Positions 26,794-34,711 of a stretch of 59,883 bases of DNA are shown here, piece after piece. The position numbers and the translations under genes were made by a program. Source of the DNA: Ralstonia sp. 25mfcol4.1 (GTDB lineage Bacteria > Pseudomonadota > Gammaproteobacteria > Burkholderiales > Burkholderiaceae); contig NZ_FNJO01000017.1 of assembly GCF_900104095.1 (NCBI RefSeq), positions 63,703 to 123,585 on the forward strand, in the 5' to 3' direction. The stretch's first letter is position 1; each line of letters starts with the position of its first letter. Below the pieces are notes generated by a model. The model did not search any database. It saw only the letters and a list, made by a program, of their open reading frames with translations, and was not told the origin of the DNA.

Positions 26794-29118
26794 TCATTCG
26801 AGCGTGAACTTCGCTTCCTTGACGGCAGCCGAGTCAAAACCCACCTGCACGTTGAACTCGCCCGGTTCGGCCACGTATTCCAGCCTGGCGTTGTAGAACT
26901 TGAGCTGGTCTTCGCCGATCGTGAAATCGATCACGTGCGATTCGCCCGGTGCCAGCATCACTTTGCGGAAGTCCTTCAGCTCCTTGACCGGCCGCACGGT
27001 CGATGCCATCACGTCCTGCAGATACAGCTGCGCGACGGCTTCGCCGGCACGGTCGCCGGTGTTCTTCACGGTCACGCTGGCCGTAAGCTGACCATTGCGC
27101 GCCAGTTTCGTGCCCGACAGCCGCACGTCGGACATGCTGAACGTGGTGTAGCTCAGGCCGTAGCCGAACGGGTAGAGCGGGCCGTATTCCTCCTCAAAGT
27201 ACTGTGAGGTGTAGTTCGGCGCCTTGCCGGGCGTGAACGGCCGGCCGATCCGCAGCGCGTTGTAGTAGGTGGGAATCTGGCCCAGCGAGCGCGGGAACGT
27301 GACCGGCAGCTTGCCCGACGGATTGGCGTCGCCGAACAGCAGGTCGGCGATGGCATGGCCGCCTTCGGTGCCGGGATACCAGGCTTCCAGAATGGCGTCG
27401 GCGTTCTCCTTTTCCCAGTGGATCGTCAGCGGGCGCCCGTTCATCAGCACCAGCACCAGCGGCTTGCCGGTGCTCTTGAGCGCCTTGAGCAGCGCCAGCT
27501 GGTTGCCGGGCAGGCCCAGGCTCGACCGGCTCGATGCCTCGTGCGACATGCCCCGCGTCTCGCCCACGGCCACCACCACCGCGTCCGCGCCGCGCGCCAC
27601 GCGCACGGCCTCCTCGATCATGTCGCCGTCCGCGCGCTTGTCCTGCACCACCTCGGGGTTGTCCCAGTTCAGGAAGTTCAGGTAACCCACCACGCGCTGG
27701 TCGTCGGTGATATTGGCGCCGCGCGCGTATGTCACCTGGCCCTTGCCGGCCAGTGCATCGCGCATGCCCTGCAGCAGCGTGACCGACTGCTTGTCCACGC
27801 CGGCGGCCGACCAGCTTCCCATCATGTCGATCTGCGAATCGGCCAGCGGACCGATCACGGCCACCGTGCCGGCCTTCTTCAGCGGCAGCGTGCGATTGCG
27901 GTTTTCCAGCAGCACCATCGACTTGCGGGCCGCCTCGCGCGCCTCGGCGCGGTGCAGACGGCTTTCGGCATTGACATCGGGCGGATCGTCGGCGGCGCGG
28001 CCGATACGGCGGAACGGGTCCTGGAACAGGCCCATGTCGTACTTGGCGGTCAGCACTTCGCGTACCGCTTCATCGATCAGCGACACCGGCACCGCGCCGG
28101 ACTTGACCAGCGTGGGCAGCTGTTCCAGGTAGCGCGTATCGGCCATGCTCATGTCCACGCCGGCCTCGATGGCAAGCCGGGCGGCGTCGCGGCCCGTGCT
28201 GGCCACGCCGTGGCGCAGCAGTTCGTCGATGGCGCCGTGGTCGCTGACGGTCACGCCCTTGAAACCCCATTCCTTGCGCAGCAGGTCACGCAGCAGCCAT
28301 TTGTTTGACGTGGCCGGCTGGCCGTTGACCGAGTTCAGCGCGATCATCACGCCGCCGGCGCCTGCGTCCAGACCGGCGCGGTAGGGCGGCAGGTAGTCGT
28401 TGTACATGCGCTGCGGGCTCATATCGACGGTGTTGTAGTCGCGACCGCCTTCCACGGCGCCGTACAGCGCAAAATGCTTGACGAACGCCATCACGCTGTC
28501 CGGGTTGGCCGGCGACGTCCCCTGGAAACCCTTCACACTGGCGCGCGCGCATTGCGACACCAGGAACGGGTCTTCGCCGAAGCCTTCCGACGTGCGGCCC
28601 CAGCGCGGGTCGCGCGAGATGTCGACCATCGGCGCGAAGGTGGCGTCCAGGCTGTCCGATGCGGCCTCCAGCCCGGAAATCCGCGCGGCCTTTTCCACCA
28701 CGCCCATGTCCCAGCTCGATGCCAGCCCCAGGCTGATCGGGAACACGGTGCGGTGGCCGTGCACCACGTCGTAGGCAAAGAAGATCGGAATCTTCATGCG
28801 GCTGCGCATGGCCGCTTCCTGCAGCGGGCGGTTGTCCTTGCGCGTGACGGAGTTGAACGTGCCGCCCACCCGGCCGGCCGTGATCTCCTCCATCAGCTTC
28901 GGTGCGGGCATCTCGGGCCCGATGCTGATCAGGCGCAGCTGGCCGATTTTCTCGTCGAGCGTCATCCGGCCGATCAGGCTGTCGACGAACGCCTGCCGGT
29001 CGGTGGCAGGGGCGGTATTGACGGCCGCCGGGGCGCTGGTGTCGGCAGGTGCGGCGCCGGCAAACAAGGGCGCGCAGGCAAGGCTGGCGGCAACGGCCAG
29101 CGTGGAAAGCATTCGCAT
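26794..29118 (-). CDS. bglX: Periplasmic beta-glucosidase, GH3 family
   Basis: This 774-residue GH3 enzyme has a Sec signal peptide (MLSTLAVAASLACAPLFAGA). It shows the family N-terminal barrel, with the substrate motif KHFALYGAVEGGRDYN and the nucleophile Asp293 in GVTVSDHGA. A C-terminal alpha/beta sandwich and a final fibronectin III-like domain follow. Length and motifs match BglX. It should remove glucose from beta-linked glucans in the periplasm. It is divergent from opgG, 228 bases away, so both could act on periplasmic glucans. A start two codons downstream is equally possible. Confidence 0.93.
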   Translation of the reverse strand: MRMLSTLAVAASLACAPLFAGAAPADTSAPAAVNTAPATDRQAFVDSLIGRMTLDEKIGQLRLISIGPEMPAPKLMEEITAGRVGGTFNSVTRKDNRPLQEAAMRSRMKIPIFFAYDVVHGHRTVFPISLGLASSWDMGVVEKAARISGLEAASDSLDATFAPMVDISRDPRWGRTSEGFGEDPFLVSQCARASVKGFQGTSPANPDSVMAFVKHFALYGAVEGGRDYNTVDMSPQRMYNDYLPPYRAGLDAGAGGVMIALNSVNGQPATSNKWLLRDLLRKEWGFKGVTVSDHGAIDELLRHGVASTGRDAARLAIEAGVDMSMADTRYLEQLPTLVKSGAVPVSLIDEAVREVLTAKYDMGLFQDPFRRIGRAADDPPDVNAESRLHRAEAREAARKSMVLLENRNRTLPLKKAGTVAVIGPLADSQIDMMGSWSAAGVDKQSVTLLQGMRDALAGKGQVTYARGANITDDQRVVGYLNFLNWDNPEVVQDKRADGDMIEEAVRVARGADAVVVAVGETRGMSHEASSRSSLGLPGNQLALLKALKSTGKPLVLVLMNGRPLTIHWEKENADAILEAWYPGTEGGHAIADLLFGDANPSGKLPVTFPRSLGQIPTYYNALRIGRPFTPGKAPNYTSQYFEEEYGPLYPFGYGLSYTTFSMSDVRLSGTKLARNGQLTASVTVKNTGDRAGEAVAQLYLQDVMASTVRPVKELKDFRKVMLAPGESHVIDFTIGEDQLKFYNARLEYVAEPGEFNVQVGFDSAAVKEAKFTLE

Positions 29119-29346
29119 TATTCGTCGTCTCTGATGGGCGGACTGGCGGACGCACTGCCGGGATCATCGCCCTGCATGATGCGGGAAGGGCGCTTCGCCG
29201 GCTGTCGCCACGTGTCTGACAGGCGCGTCAGGAGAAATCGGTTATTTTTCTGAACTGCGCCGCAAGTTTACAGCCTTACTGTGCCTAAAATGGTCGGTTT
29301 GTGGCCGCTGTGTGGCTTTTCCGATGTAAATCCAGGAGGTTGATTG

Positions 29347-30963
29347 GTGTTTGCCGCTTTCGTCGCCCGTTCCGTCGCGTCGTTTCGTAACAGGTTGCAA
29401 CTTGTCTTGCCGGGCGCCGCTCTCGCTGCGTGCACGCTTGGCGCCGCGCAGGCCCACGCGTTTTCGCTCGACGACGTGACCGCCCGCGCGAAGAAACTCG
29501 CCGACCAGCCTTATGCGGCGCCGGTCAGCAACCTTCCGCCCGTCTTCGCGCAGATGCAGTTCGGCGACTACATCAAGATCCAGCCGAAGATGGACAACGT
29601 GGAGTGGAAGGGCCAGGGCACGCCGTTCAAGCTCGGTTTCTACCACCAGGGCATGCATTTCAGCACGCCGGTGCGGATCAGCGAGATTGTCGACAGCCGC
29701 ATCCACGAGATCAAGTACGAACCCAGCCGCTTTGACTTCGGCGATCTGAAGCTCGACAAGGCCGCCACCAACAAGCTTGGGTACGCGGGCTTTCGCGTGC
29801 TGTACCCGATCAACCGTGCCGACAAGCTCGACGAAGTGATGAGCGTGCTGGGCGCCAGCTATTTCCGCGTGATCGGCAAGGGGCAGGTCTATGGGCTGTC
29901 CGCGCGCGGGCTGGCAATCAACACTGGCCTGTCGGAGCCCGAGGAATTCCCGGCCTTCCGCGAGTTCTGGATCGAGCGCCCGAAGCCCGAGGACAAGCGC
30001 CTGGTGTTCTACGCGCTGCTGGATTCGCAGAACGCCACCGGCGCCTATCGCTTCGAGCTGCAGCCCGATGCCGATGCGGTGCTGAAGGTGCAGGCGCGCG
30101 TGTTCATGCGCGGCGCGGTCAAGAAGGTGGGCATTGCGCCGCTGACCAGCATGTTCCTGTTCGGCCCGCAGCAGATGCGCGATGCCAACAATTTCCGCCC
30201 GGCGCTGCATGACTCGAACGGCCTGGCGATTCATACCGGCGACGGCGAATGGCTCTGGCGCCCGCTGAACAACCCGAAGTACGTGGCGCTGAGCATGTTC
30301 CAGGTGAACAATCCGCGCGGCTTCGGCCTGATGCAGCGCGGCCGCGACTTCGCGTCGTATGAAGATCTGAAGGACCGCTACGACCTGCGCCCCAGCGCCT
30401 GGATCGAACCGCAGGGCGACTGGGGGCGCGGCAAGGTGGAACTGGTGGAAATTCCCACGCCGGACGAAACCAACGACAACATCGTGTCGTTCTGGACGCC
30501 CGACCAGCTGCCGCCCAAGGGCACGCCGATCAAGGCCGACTACACGATTCACTGGACCATGGACGAGCGTGGCGTGTTCGCCAAGGATCTGGCGTGGGCC
30601 AAGCAGACGCTGCGCACGGCCGGCGAGATCACGCAGAAGAACCTGATCCGTCATCTGGACGGCAGCCTGGGCTTCGTGATCGACTTCGAGGGCGGCCCGC
30701 TGGCCTCGCTGCCGGCGAATACGCCGGTGCAGGCGCAGTTCAGCGTGGGCGACAACGCCGAGGTCATCGAAAACGTGCTGCAGCCGAATCCGGTGACCAA
30801 GGGCTATCGTGTGACGCTGCGCATCAAGGTCAAGGATCCGAACAAGGTGGTGGAAATGCGTGAGGCCCTGGTGGCCAACGGCAAGCCGCTCAGCGAGACC
30901 TGGAGCTACCAGATCCCGCCGGGCACCGCCAACCAGCCGACGCCGGCCCAGGCCGTCAAGTAA
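29347..30963 (+). CDS. opgG: Osmoregulated periplasmic glucan biosynthesis protein
   Basis: This protein of about 538 residues is of the MdoG/OpgG (or OpgD) family, which shapes the branching of osmoregulated periplasmic glucans. It has an N-terminal signal sequence with cleavage near AHA and the mature start FSLDDVTARAKKLADQPY, then two beta-sandwich domains of typical size. The ribosome-binding site AGGAGG at 29334-29339 places initiation at a GTG (29347), one codon after a TTG. The glucosyltransferase gene opgH, usually directly downstream, is absent; a terminator follows. Confidence 0.93.
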   Translation: MFAAFVARSVASFRNRLQLVLPGAALAACTLGAAQAHAFSLDDVTARAKKLADQPYAAPVSNLPPVFAQMQFGDYIKIQPKMDNVEWKGQGTPFKLGFYHQGMHFSTPVRISEIVDSRIHEIKYEPSRFDFGDLKLDKAATNKLGYAGFRVLYPINRADKLDEVMSVLGASYFRVIGKGQVYGLSARGLAINTGLSEPEEFPAFREFWIERPKPEDKRLVFYALLDSQNATGAYRFELQPDADAVLKVQARVFMRGAVKKVGIAPLTSMFLFGPQQMRDANNFRPALHDSNGLAIHTGDGEWLWRPLNNPKYVALSMFQVNNPRGFGLMQRGRDFASYEDLKDRYDLRPSAWIEPQGDWGRGKVELVEIPTPDETNDNIVSFWTPDQLPPKGTPIKADYTIHWTMDERGVFAKDLAWAKQTLRTAGEITQKNLIRHLDGSLGFVIDFEGGPLASLPANTPVQAQFSVGDNAEVIENVLQPNPVTKGYRVTLRIKVKDPNKVVEMREALVANGKPLSETWSYQIPPGTANQPTPAQAVK

Positions 30964-30987
30964 GGGCTGCCGGGACGATCGAGGGGA

Positions 30988-31021
30988 AAGGGTCAGCCAC
31001 GCGGCTGGCCCTTCTTCATTT
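30988..31021. terminator. Terminator shared by opgG and the convergent small gene
   Basis: The arms AAGGGTCAGCC (30988-30998) and GGCTGGCCCTT (31003-31013) pair with a single G-T wobble around ACGC. CTTCATTT follows on the plus strand. The right side overlaps the end of the minus-strand gene. Confidence 0.8.
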
Positions 31022-31255
31022 CCGCACCCCGCCGGGCACGCGGGCGCGCAGCGGCTTCAGCAGGTCAGAGAGGCCGTTGTGGTCAAGCTCGTGCATCAGC
31101 GCCAGCAGCCGGCCGATCTCGCCGGGCGGAAAACCCTCGCGCGCAAACCAGTTCAGGTAGTTGCCCGGCAGGTCGGCGATCAGCGTGCCCTTGTGCTTGC
31201 CGAAGGGCATCTCGCGCGTGACGAGCAGGAGTAGCGATTCGCTGTCCGGCAGCAT
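31016..31255 (-). CDS. DUF3820 (QSregVF_b) family small protein
   Basis: This 79-residue cytoplasmic protein contains MPFGKHKGTLIADLP, NYLNWFAREGFPPGEIG and LMHELDHNGL. These are the conserved blocks of the DUF3820/QSregVF_b family, named after a quorum-sensing-regulated Pseudomonas protein. The biochemical role of the family is not established. The start at MLPDSESLL was preferred over the longer frame because upstream residues are Arg-rich and unrelated. It stands alone, convergent with opgG. Confidence 0.85.
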   Translation of the reverse strand: MLPDSESLLLLVTREMPFGKHKGTLIADLPGNYLNWFAREGFPPGEIGRLLALMHELDHNGLSDLLKPLRARVPGGVRK

Positions 31256-31371
31256 GGATCGGTTTCCCGTGGTGAAGTGCGCGCATTGTAGCGCCGCATG
31301 GGCCGGCCGCCGCGTAGCACGCCTGCCGACCCGCCGACATACCGCTTGCGTGATCCGGCCCATTTCCGGTA

Positions 31372-31412
31372 GTCTCCGTTTTGCATACAAAAAATGAACG
31401 CAAATCGGAGAC
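31372..31412 (+). promoter_or_regulatory. Leader hairpin sequestering a ribosome-binding site
   Basis: GTCTCCGTTTTGC (31372-31384) pairs with GCAAATCGGAGAC (31400-31412), giving 12 base pairs with one T-T mismatch and a 15-nt A-rich loop. The right arm contains the GGAG (31407-31410) of the gene starting at 31419. If folded, the structure would block translation, so it is a candidate thermosensor or ligand- or protein-controlled switch. Confidence 0.6.
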
Positions 31413-31418
31413 AAACCC

Positions 31419-31712
31419 ATGGAGCTTGCGACTCAACTTCCTCAATTGCTGACTGGACTTGAATGGTCGGGGTGCGCCCTGGCCATGAGTGGGTCGTTCC
31501 TGGTGGCGCTGCACAACCGTGCATCGCGCTGGGGATGGATTGCCTACCTGTGCTCGAACCTGGTGTGGAGCGCCTTTGCACTGGTCACGGGCACCTATGG
31601 ACTGTTTGTCCAGCAGCTTGGCTTCACGGCCACCAGCCTGTACGGCCTGTATCGTCATACGCGGCACTACCGCCAGGCGGCCCGGGAAGCGCGCGGCGCG
31701 CAGGCGGCCTGA
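31419..31712 (+). CDS. Small integral membrane protein (PnuC/SWEET-like topology)
   Basis: This 97-residue protein has three predicted membrane helices at about 14-32, 38-58 and 62-78, and ends in a basic cytoplasmic tail. The pattern of a helix followed by NLVWSAFALVTGTYGLFVQQLGF and SLYGLYR resembles half-transporters of the PnuC/SemiSWEET fold. This is a weak resemblance and no substrate is proposed. Its ribosome-binding site lies in a long hairpin stem just upstream. Confidence 0.75.
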   Translation: MELATQLPQLLTGLEWSGCALAMSGSFLVALHNRASRWGWIAYLCSNLVWSAFALVTGTYGLFVQQLGFTATSLYGLYRHTRHYRQAAREARGAQAA

Positions 31713-31804
31713 GCGGTCAGGGCTCTCTGGCCGGCCGGGAAGCGTGAAACTTCACGGCCCACCCTGACGTCGAAGCCTGCATTGCAACGATTCAGGCTCT
31801 GCCC

Positions 31805-31954
31805 ATGCGCGTCATCTTCAGCACCTTCGGCATATTGTTCCTTCTGGCTTCGACCCAGGGGTGCACCACCGTGTCCGATACCGGCGGGCGGCAATCGAGC
31901 GTGACCGCCTACGGCACCGTCGATGCCGGGGTCAGCGTCACCCGGGACCGGTGA
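31805..31954 (+). CDS. 49-residue putative lipoprotein
   Basis: A short frame starts MRVIFSTFGILFLLASTQGC, that is, a hydrophobic segment followed by Cys20. A polar tail rich in Val, Thr and Ser (VTAYGTVDAGVSVTRDR) follows. The lipobox is imperfect, because Gln occupies the position two before Cys. The ribosome-binding site is weak. The compact signal-plus-Cys architecture supports a small envelope protein, but there is no comparative evidence. Confidence 0.5.
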   Translation: MRVIFSTFGILFLLASTQGCTTVSDTGGRQSSVTAYGTVDAGVSVTRDR

Positions 31955-31977
31955 GTCCCGTGGCCGCCTCCGGGCTA

Positions 31978-32784
31978 TCACTCGATTTCAGCATCTAAGG
32001 CCGCTTCGGACACATGTGCCGCATAGCCGGTCTGTCCCGGGGCGATATCGGGCCGTAGCGTCAGCGCCGGAATCTCGTAGGCGCCGCTGTTCTGCGGCCG
32101 AAACGCGATGGGCGTGGCCGTGAACAGTTGGTCCAGACGTTCGCCCAGCGCATCGGTCGTGGCCTGGAAGCGCGCTGCGTCCATGCGGCTGGTGCGATAG
32201 ACGAGGAACGGCGGCAGCACGTCGAAGCCGGGGTAGTACAGGATGCCGTGCTGGATCGGGAACAGGATGTCGTCCATCGGCCCGTTGATGCCGCGCGGGC
32301 CATAGTGCGATTCCCAGCCGCCCGTGGTCACCATCAGCATTGCCCGCTTGCCGGCCAGGTTGCCCTCGCCGTAGCGGTCGCCCCAGCGCGCGTCCGAGTG
32401 CTCGCCCACGCCGTACGCAAAACCGTAGGCGTACACACGCTCGACCCAGCCCTTGAGAATGGCCGGCATCGAGAACCACCAGAGCGGGAATTGCAGGATC
32501 ACGGCATCCGCCCAGCGCAGCTTTTCCTGCTCCGCGGCGATATCGGGGCTCTGCACGCCGTTCTCGAAGGCGTGGCGCGAATCGAGCGACGGGTGGAAGG
32601 GCGCGCCGCCGGGACGCCGCTCCAGCGTGTCCCCGGCATCGAGCGGTGCCTTCCACTGCATGGCATAGAGATCCGAAACCTGCACCTGATGCCCGGCGGC
32701 CTCCAGCCGTTGCACCGCGAAATCCCGCAGCGACCCGTTCAGCGACGTGGGCTCGGGGTGGGCGTAAACAATCAGTACGTTCAT
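31978..32784 (-). CDS. Flavodoxin-fold NAD(P)H:quinone oxidoreductase
   Basis: This 268-residue cytoplasmic flavoprotein is of the NQO1/KefF (Flavodoxin_2) family. It has the N-terminal strand MNVLIVYAHPEPTSLN, FPLWWFSMPAILKGWVERV, and the TTGGWESHYGP loop that contacts flavin and substrate. It should reduce quinones or azo/nitro compounds by two electrons using NAD(P)H. It is divergent from a LysR regulator with a 95-base gap, the standard arrangement for LysR control of an adjacent detoxification gene. Confidence 0.92.
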   Translation of the reverse strand: MNVLIVYAHPEPTSLNGSLRDFAVQRLEAAGHQVQVSDLYAMQWKAPLDAGDTLERRPGGAPFHPSLDSRHAFENGVQSPDIAAEQEKLRWADAVILQFPLWWFSMPAILKGWVERVYAYGFAYGVGEHSDARWGDRYGEGNLAGKRAMLMVTTGGWESHYGPRGINGPMDDILFPIQHGILYYPGFDVLPPFLVYRTSRMDAARFQATTDALGERLDQLFTATPIAFRPQNSGAYEIPALTLRPDIAPGQTGYAAHVSEAALDAEIE

Positions 32785-32835
32785 GACAGCCTTCCATTGA
32801 TCAGTCGGTGAAGGCAGGATAGGTGCGGCTTGGGT

Positions 32836-32852
32836 ATATTAGAAATGAATAT
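32836..32852. promoter_or_regulatory. Candidate LysR operator
   Basis: ATATT-N7-AATAT lies midway between the divergent quinone reductase and LysR genes. It fits the T-N11-A type dyad bound by LysR proteins. It is also the most AT-rich part of the gap. Confidence 0.5.
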
Positions 32853-32879
32853 CCAAAATTACAGCCATTAACCGTTTCT

Positions 32880-33797
32880 ATGCCGTCATCCGCCATGACG
32901 AATCTGCGCCGCCTCGACCTGAACCTGCTTGTCACGCTGGATGTGCTGCTGTCGGAGCACAACGTCACCCGCGCCGCGGAGCGCCTGCACTATTCGCAGC
33001 CATCGGTCAGCGTGCATCTGGCCCGGCTGCGCGAGATATTCGACGATCCCTTGCTGTTGCCGGGGCCGCGCGGCATGCGGCCCACCGCGCGTGCCGAATC
33101 GCTGCGGACGCCGCTGCGCGAGGCGCTGGCCGCGCTGGAACTGGCCGTGTCGCCCGAACACCCGTTCGAACCGGCCGTGGCCACCAACACCTGGCGCATC
33201 GCGGCCACCGACTACAGCGAATCGACGGTGTTGCTGCCGGCGCTGTCCAGCCTGCGGCAAGCCGCGCCCGGCACCCGGGTGGCCGTGGTGGAGATGGTGC
33301 CCGCCAACCTCGTGCGTCTGGCCGAGCGTGGCGATATCGACCTGGCATTCCATACCACCGAAGGTTCGCCGGTATCGCTGCATCGGCTGCCGTTGTTCAC
33401 CGAGCGTTACGTGCTGGTGGGGCGCGCCGGGCATCCGCACCTGAAGCGCAAGCCCACGCTGGCGCAGTTCTGCGCGCTGGAGCACGTGATCGTGTCGCCC
33501 GACGGCGGCGGCTTCTTCGGCGTCACCGACGAGGCGCTGGCGGCGGCGGGGCTGTCGCGCCGCGTGGCGCTGTCCGTGCCGCATTTCCTGTACGTGGCCG
33601 CGGTGGTGGGCAGCACCGATCTGGTGGCGATGCTGCCCGCGCGGCTGGTGGTCGACAACCCGGCGCTGCAAGTGGTGGACGCACCCGTCGACGTTCCCGG
33701 CTACGAGATGTCGATGCTCTGGCACGAGCGCCTGCATCGCGACCCCGCGCACCGGTGGCTGCGGCAGGCCATCGTTGCATCGCTGCCCGCCGCCTGA
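32880..33797 (+). CDS. LysR-family transcriptional regulator
   Basis: This 305-residue regulator has an N-terminal winged helix (LRRLDLNLLVTLDVLLSEHNVTRAAERLHYSQPSVS in short, residues about 8-45) and a periplasmic-binding-like effector domain. The N-terminal wording is close to NodD/NahR-type LysR members that act on aromatic signals. An ATG at 32895 is an alternative start. It likely controls the divergent quinone oxidoreductase. Confidence 0.9.
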   Translation: MPSSAMTNLRRLDLNLLVTLDVLLSEHNVTRAAERLHYSQPSVSVHLARLREIFDDPLLLPGPRGMRPTARAESLRTPLREALAALELAVSPEHPFEPAVATNTWRIAATDYSESTVLLPALSSLRQAAPGTRVAVVEMVPANLVRLAERGDIDLAFHTTEGSPVSLHRLPLFTERYVLVGRAGHPHLKRKPTLAQFCALEHVIVSPDGGGFFGVTDEALAAAGLSRRVALSVPHFLYVAAVVGSTDLVAMLPARLVVDNPALQVVDAPVDVPGYEMSMLWHERLHRDPAHRWLRQAIVASLPAA

Positions 33798-33813
33798 GCG
33801 GGCAATCCCCGAT

Positions 33814-34275
33814 TCAGTTGCAGGCCGTGCCCGGCACGGGTTTGCCGGTGGTGGTCAGCCCCTGGCAGGCATCGCCGGCCACCAGCGGTGCATCGCCGGA
33901 CTGCGGCGGTGCCAGGCGCAACTTGCCCGCCACGGTACAGCAGTTGCGGGGCACGCTGACGTGTTGCGACTGCGGTTGTCCCTGCGAGGGCGGCGACTGC
34001 GGCGAGGGTTGTGAAGGCGGCTGCGGTTGCGAGGACGGCTGTACCGATGGCGGGTTCGATGGCTGCGGTGACAGCTTGATCGTCGGCATCGACTTGCTTG
34101 ACGAGGATGCCGGCCCCGGGGCATCGGGGCCATCCGCGTCGGGCGCCATGCAGGTGCCCATGTTGCAGATGCGGTCGCCCTTGCACTGCATGTCGTGCTG
34201 GCATCCCTGCCCAAGGGCGGGAAGGGTCCAGGCCAGGCCAATGGCCGAAAGAAGCAGAGCATTACGCAGGGACAT
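33814..34275 (-). CDS. Secreted Cys-containing protein with Pro/Ser/Gln-rich linker
   Basis: This 153-residue protein has a signal peptide (MSLRNALLLSAIGLAWTLPALG) and a compact motif C-x3-D-x-Q-C-x4-I-C-x3-T-C (residues about 25-42) that should form disulfides. A 55-residue low-complexity Ser/Pro/Gln linker follows. The C-terminal part has NCCTVAGKLRLAPP and two more Cys. GGAGGGGG lies just before the start. The four-Cys motif recurs in bacterial secreted proteins of unknown role. It converges on the LysR gene. Confidence 0.75.
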   Translation of the reverse strand: MSLRNALLLSAIGLAWTLPALGQGCQHDMQCKGDRICNMGTCMAPDADGPDAPGPASSSSKSMPTIKLSPQPSNPPSVQPSSQPQPPSQPSPQSPPSQGQPQSQHVSVPRNCCTVAGKLRLAPPQSGDAPLVAGDACQGLTTTGKPVPGTACN

Positions 34276-34711
34276 ATCCCCCTCCCACACGATAAAACGC
34301 GCGGCACCCGGCGCCATGCTTCGTGGGTACGGTGCCCCGGCGTCGCATGTATTCAGCATAGGGCGACGCGTGCATGCCCCGCCATGCTCTTGTGCCCTAT
34401 CCCACAGTGACGCGCCCGCAACTGGATGACGGCGGATACAGGACTCCGGCGAAGGGGCATTGCGCCGGGCTCCGGCAGCGAAAACGGTTTTGCTTCACAA
34501 TAGCGCCCTCGCGTAGTCGGTGCCGTCCCCGGCGGCACAGCGTAGTACTACGTAGCTGCATCACCCGGTATCACCTGCATCACCTGCATCACCCCGTATT
34601 GCCCATGACGACGCCGCACCGGAGCACGCTGGAGCCCCCGAGGCAGGACGCAAGATCCTGCCCGCCAGTCCGCGGCGCAAAGCCATAACAAGTGTTTCGC
34701 GATCTCTCCTC
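34276..34711. promoter_or_regulatory. Divergent region with a 12-bp palindrome upstream of an MFS gene
   Basis: This 436-base gap contains the perfect palindrome CGTAGTACTACG (34541-34552) and a run of ATCACCTGC repeats just after it (34568-34594). It contains promoters for the secreted protein and the MFS transporter. No supported gene is present. Confidence 0.45.

Noticed and set aside
33785..33803. GCCCGC/GCGGGC hairpin at the LysR stop codon
   Set aside because: Short arms overlapping the coding end and no T run, so not called as a terminator.
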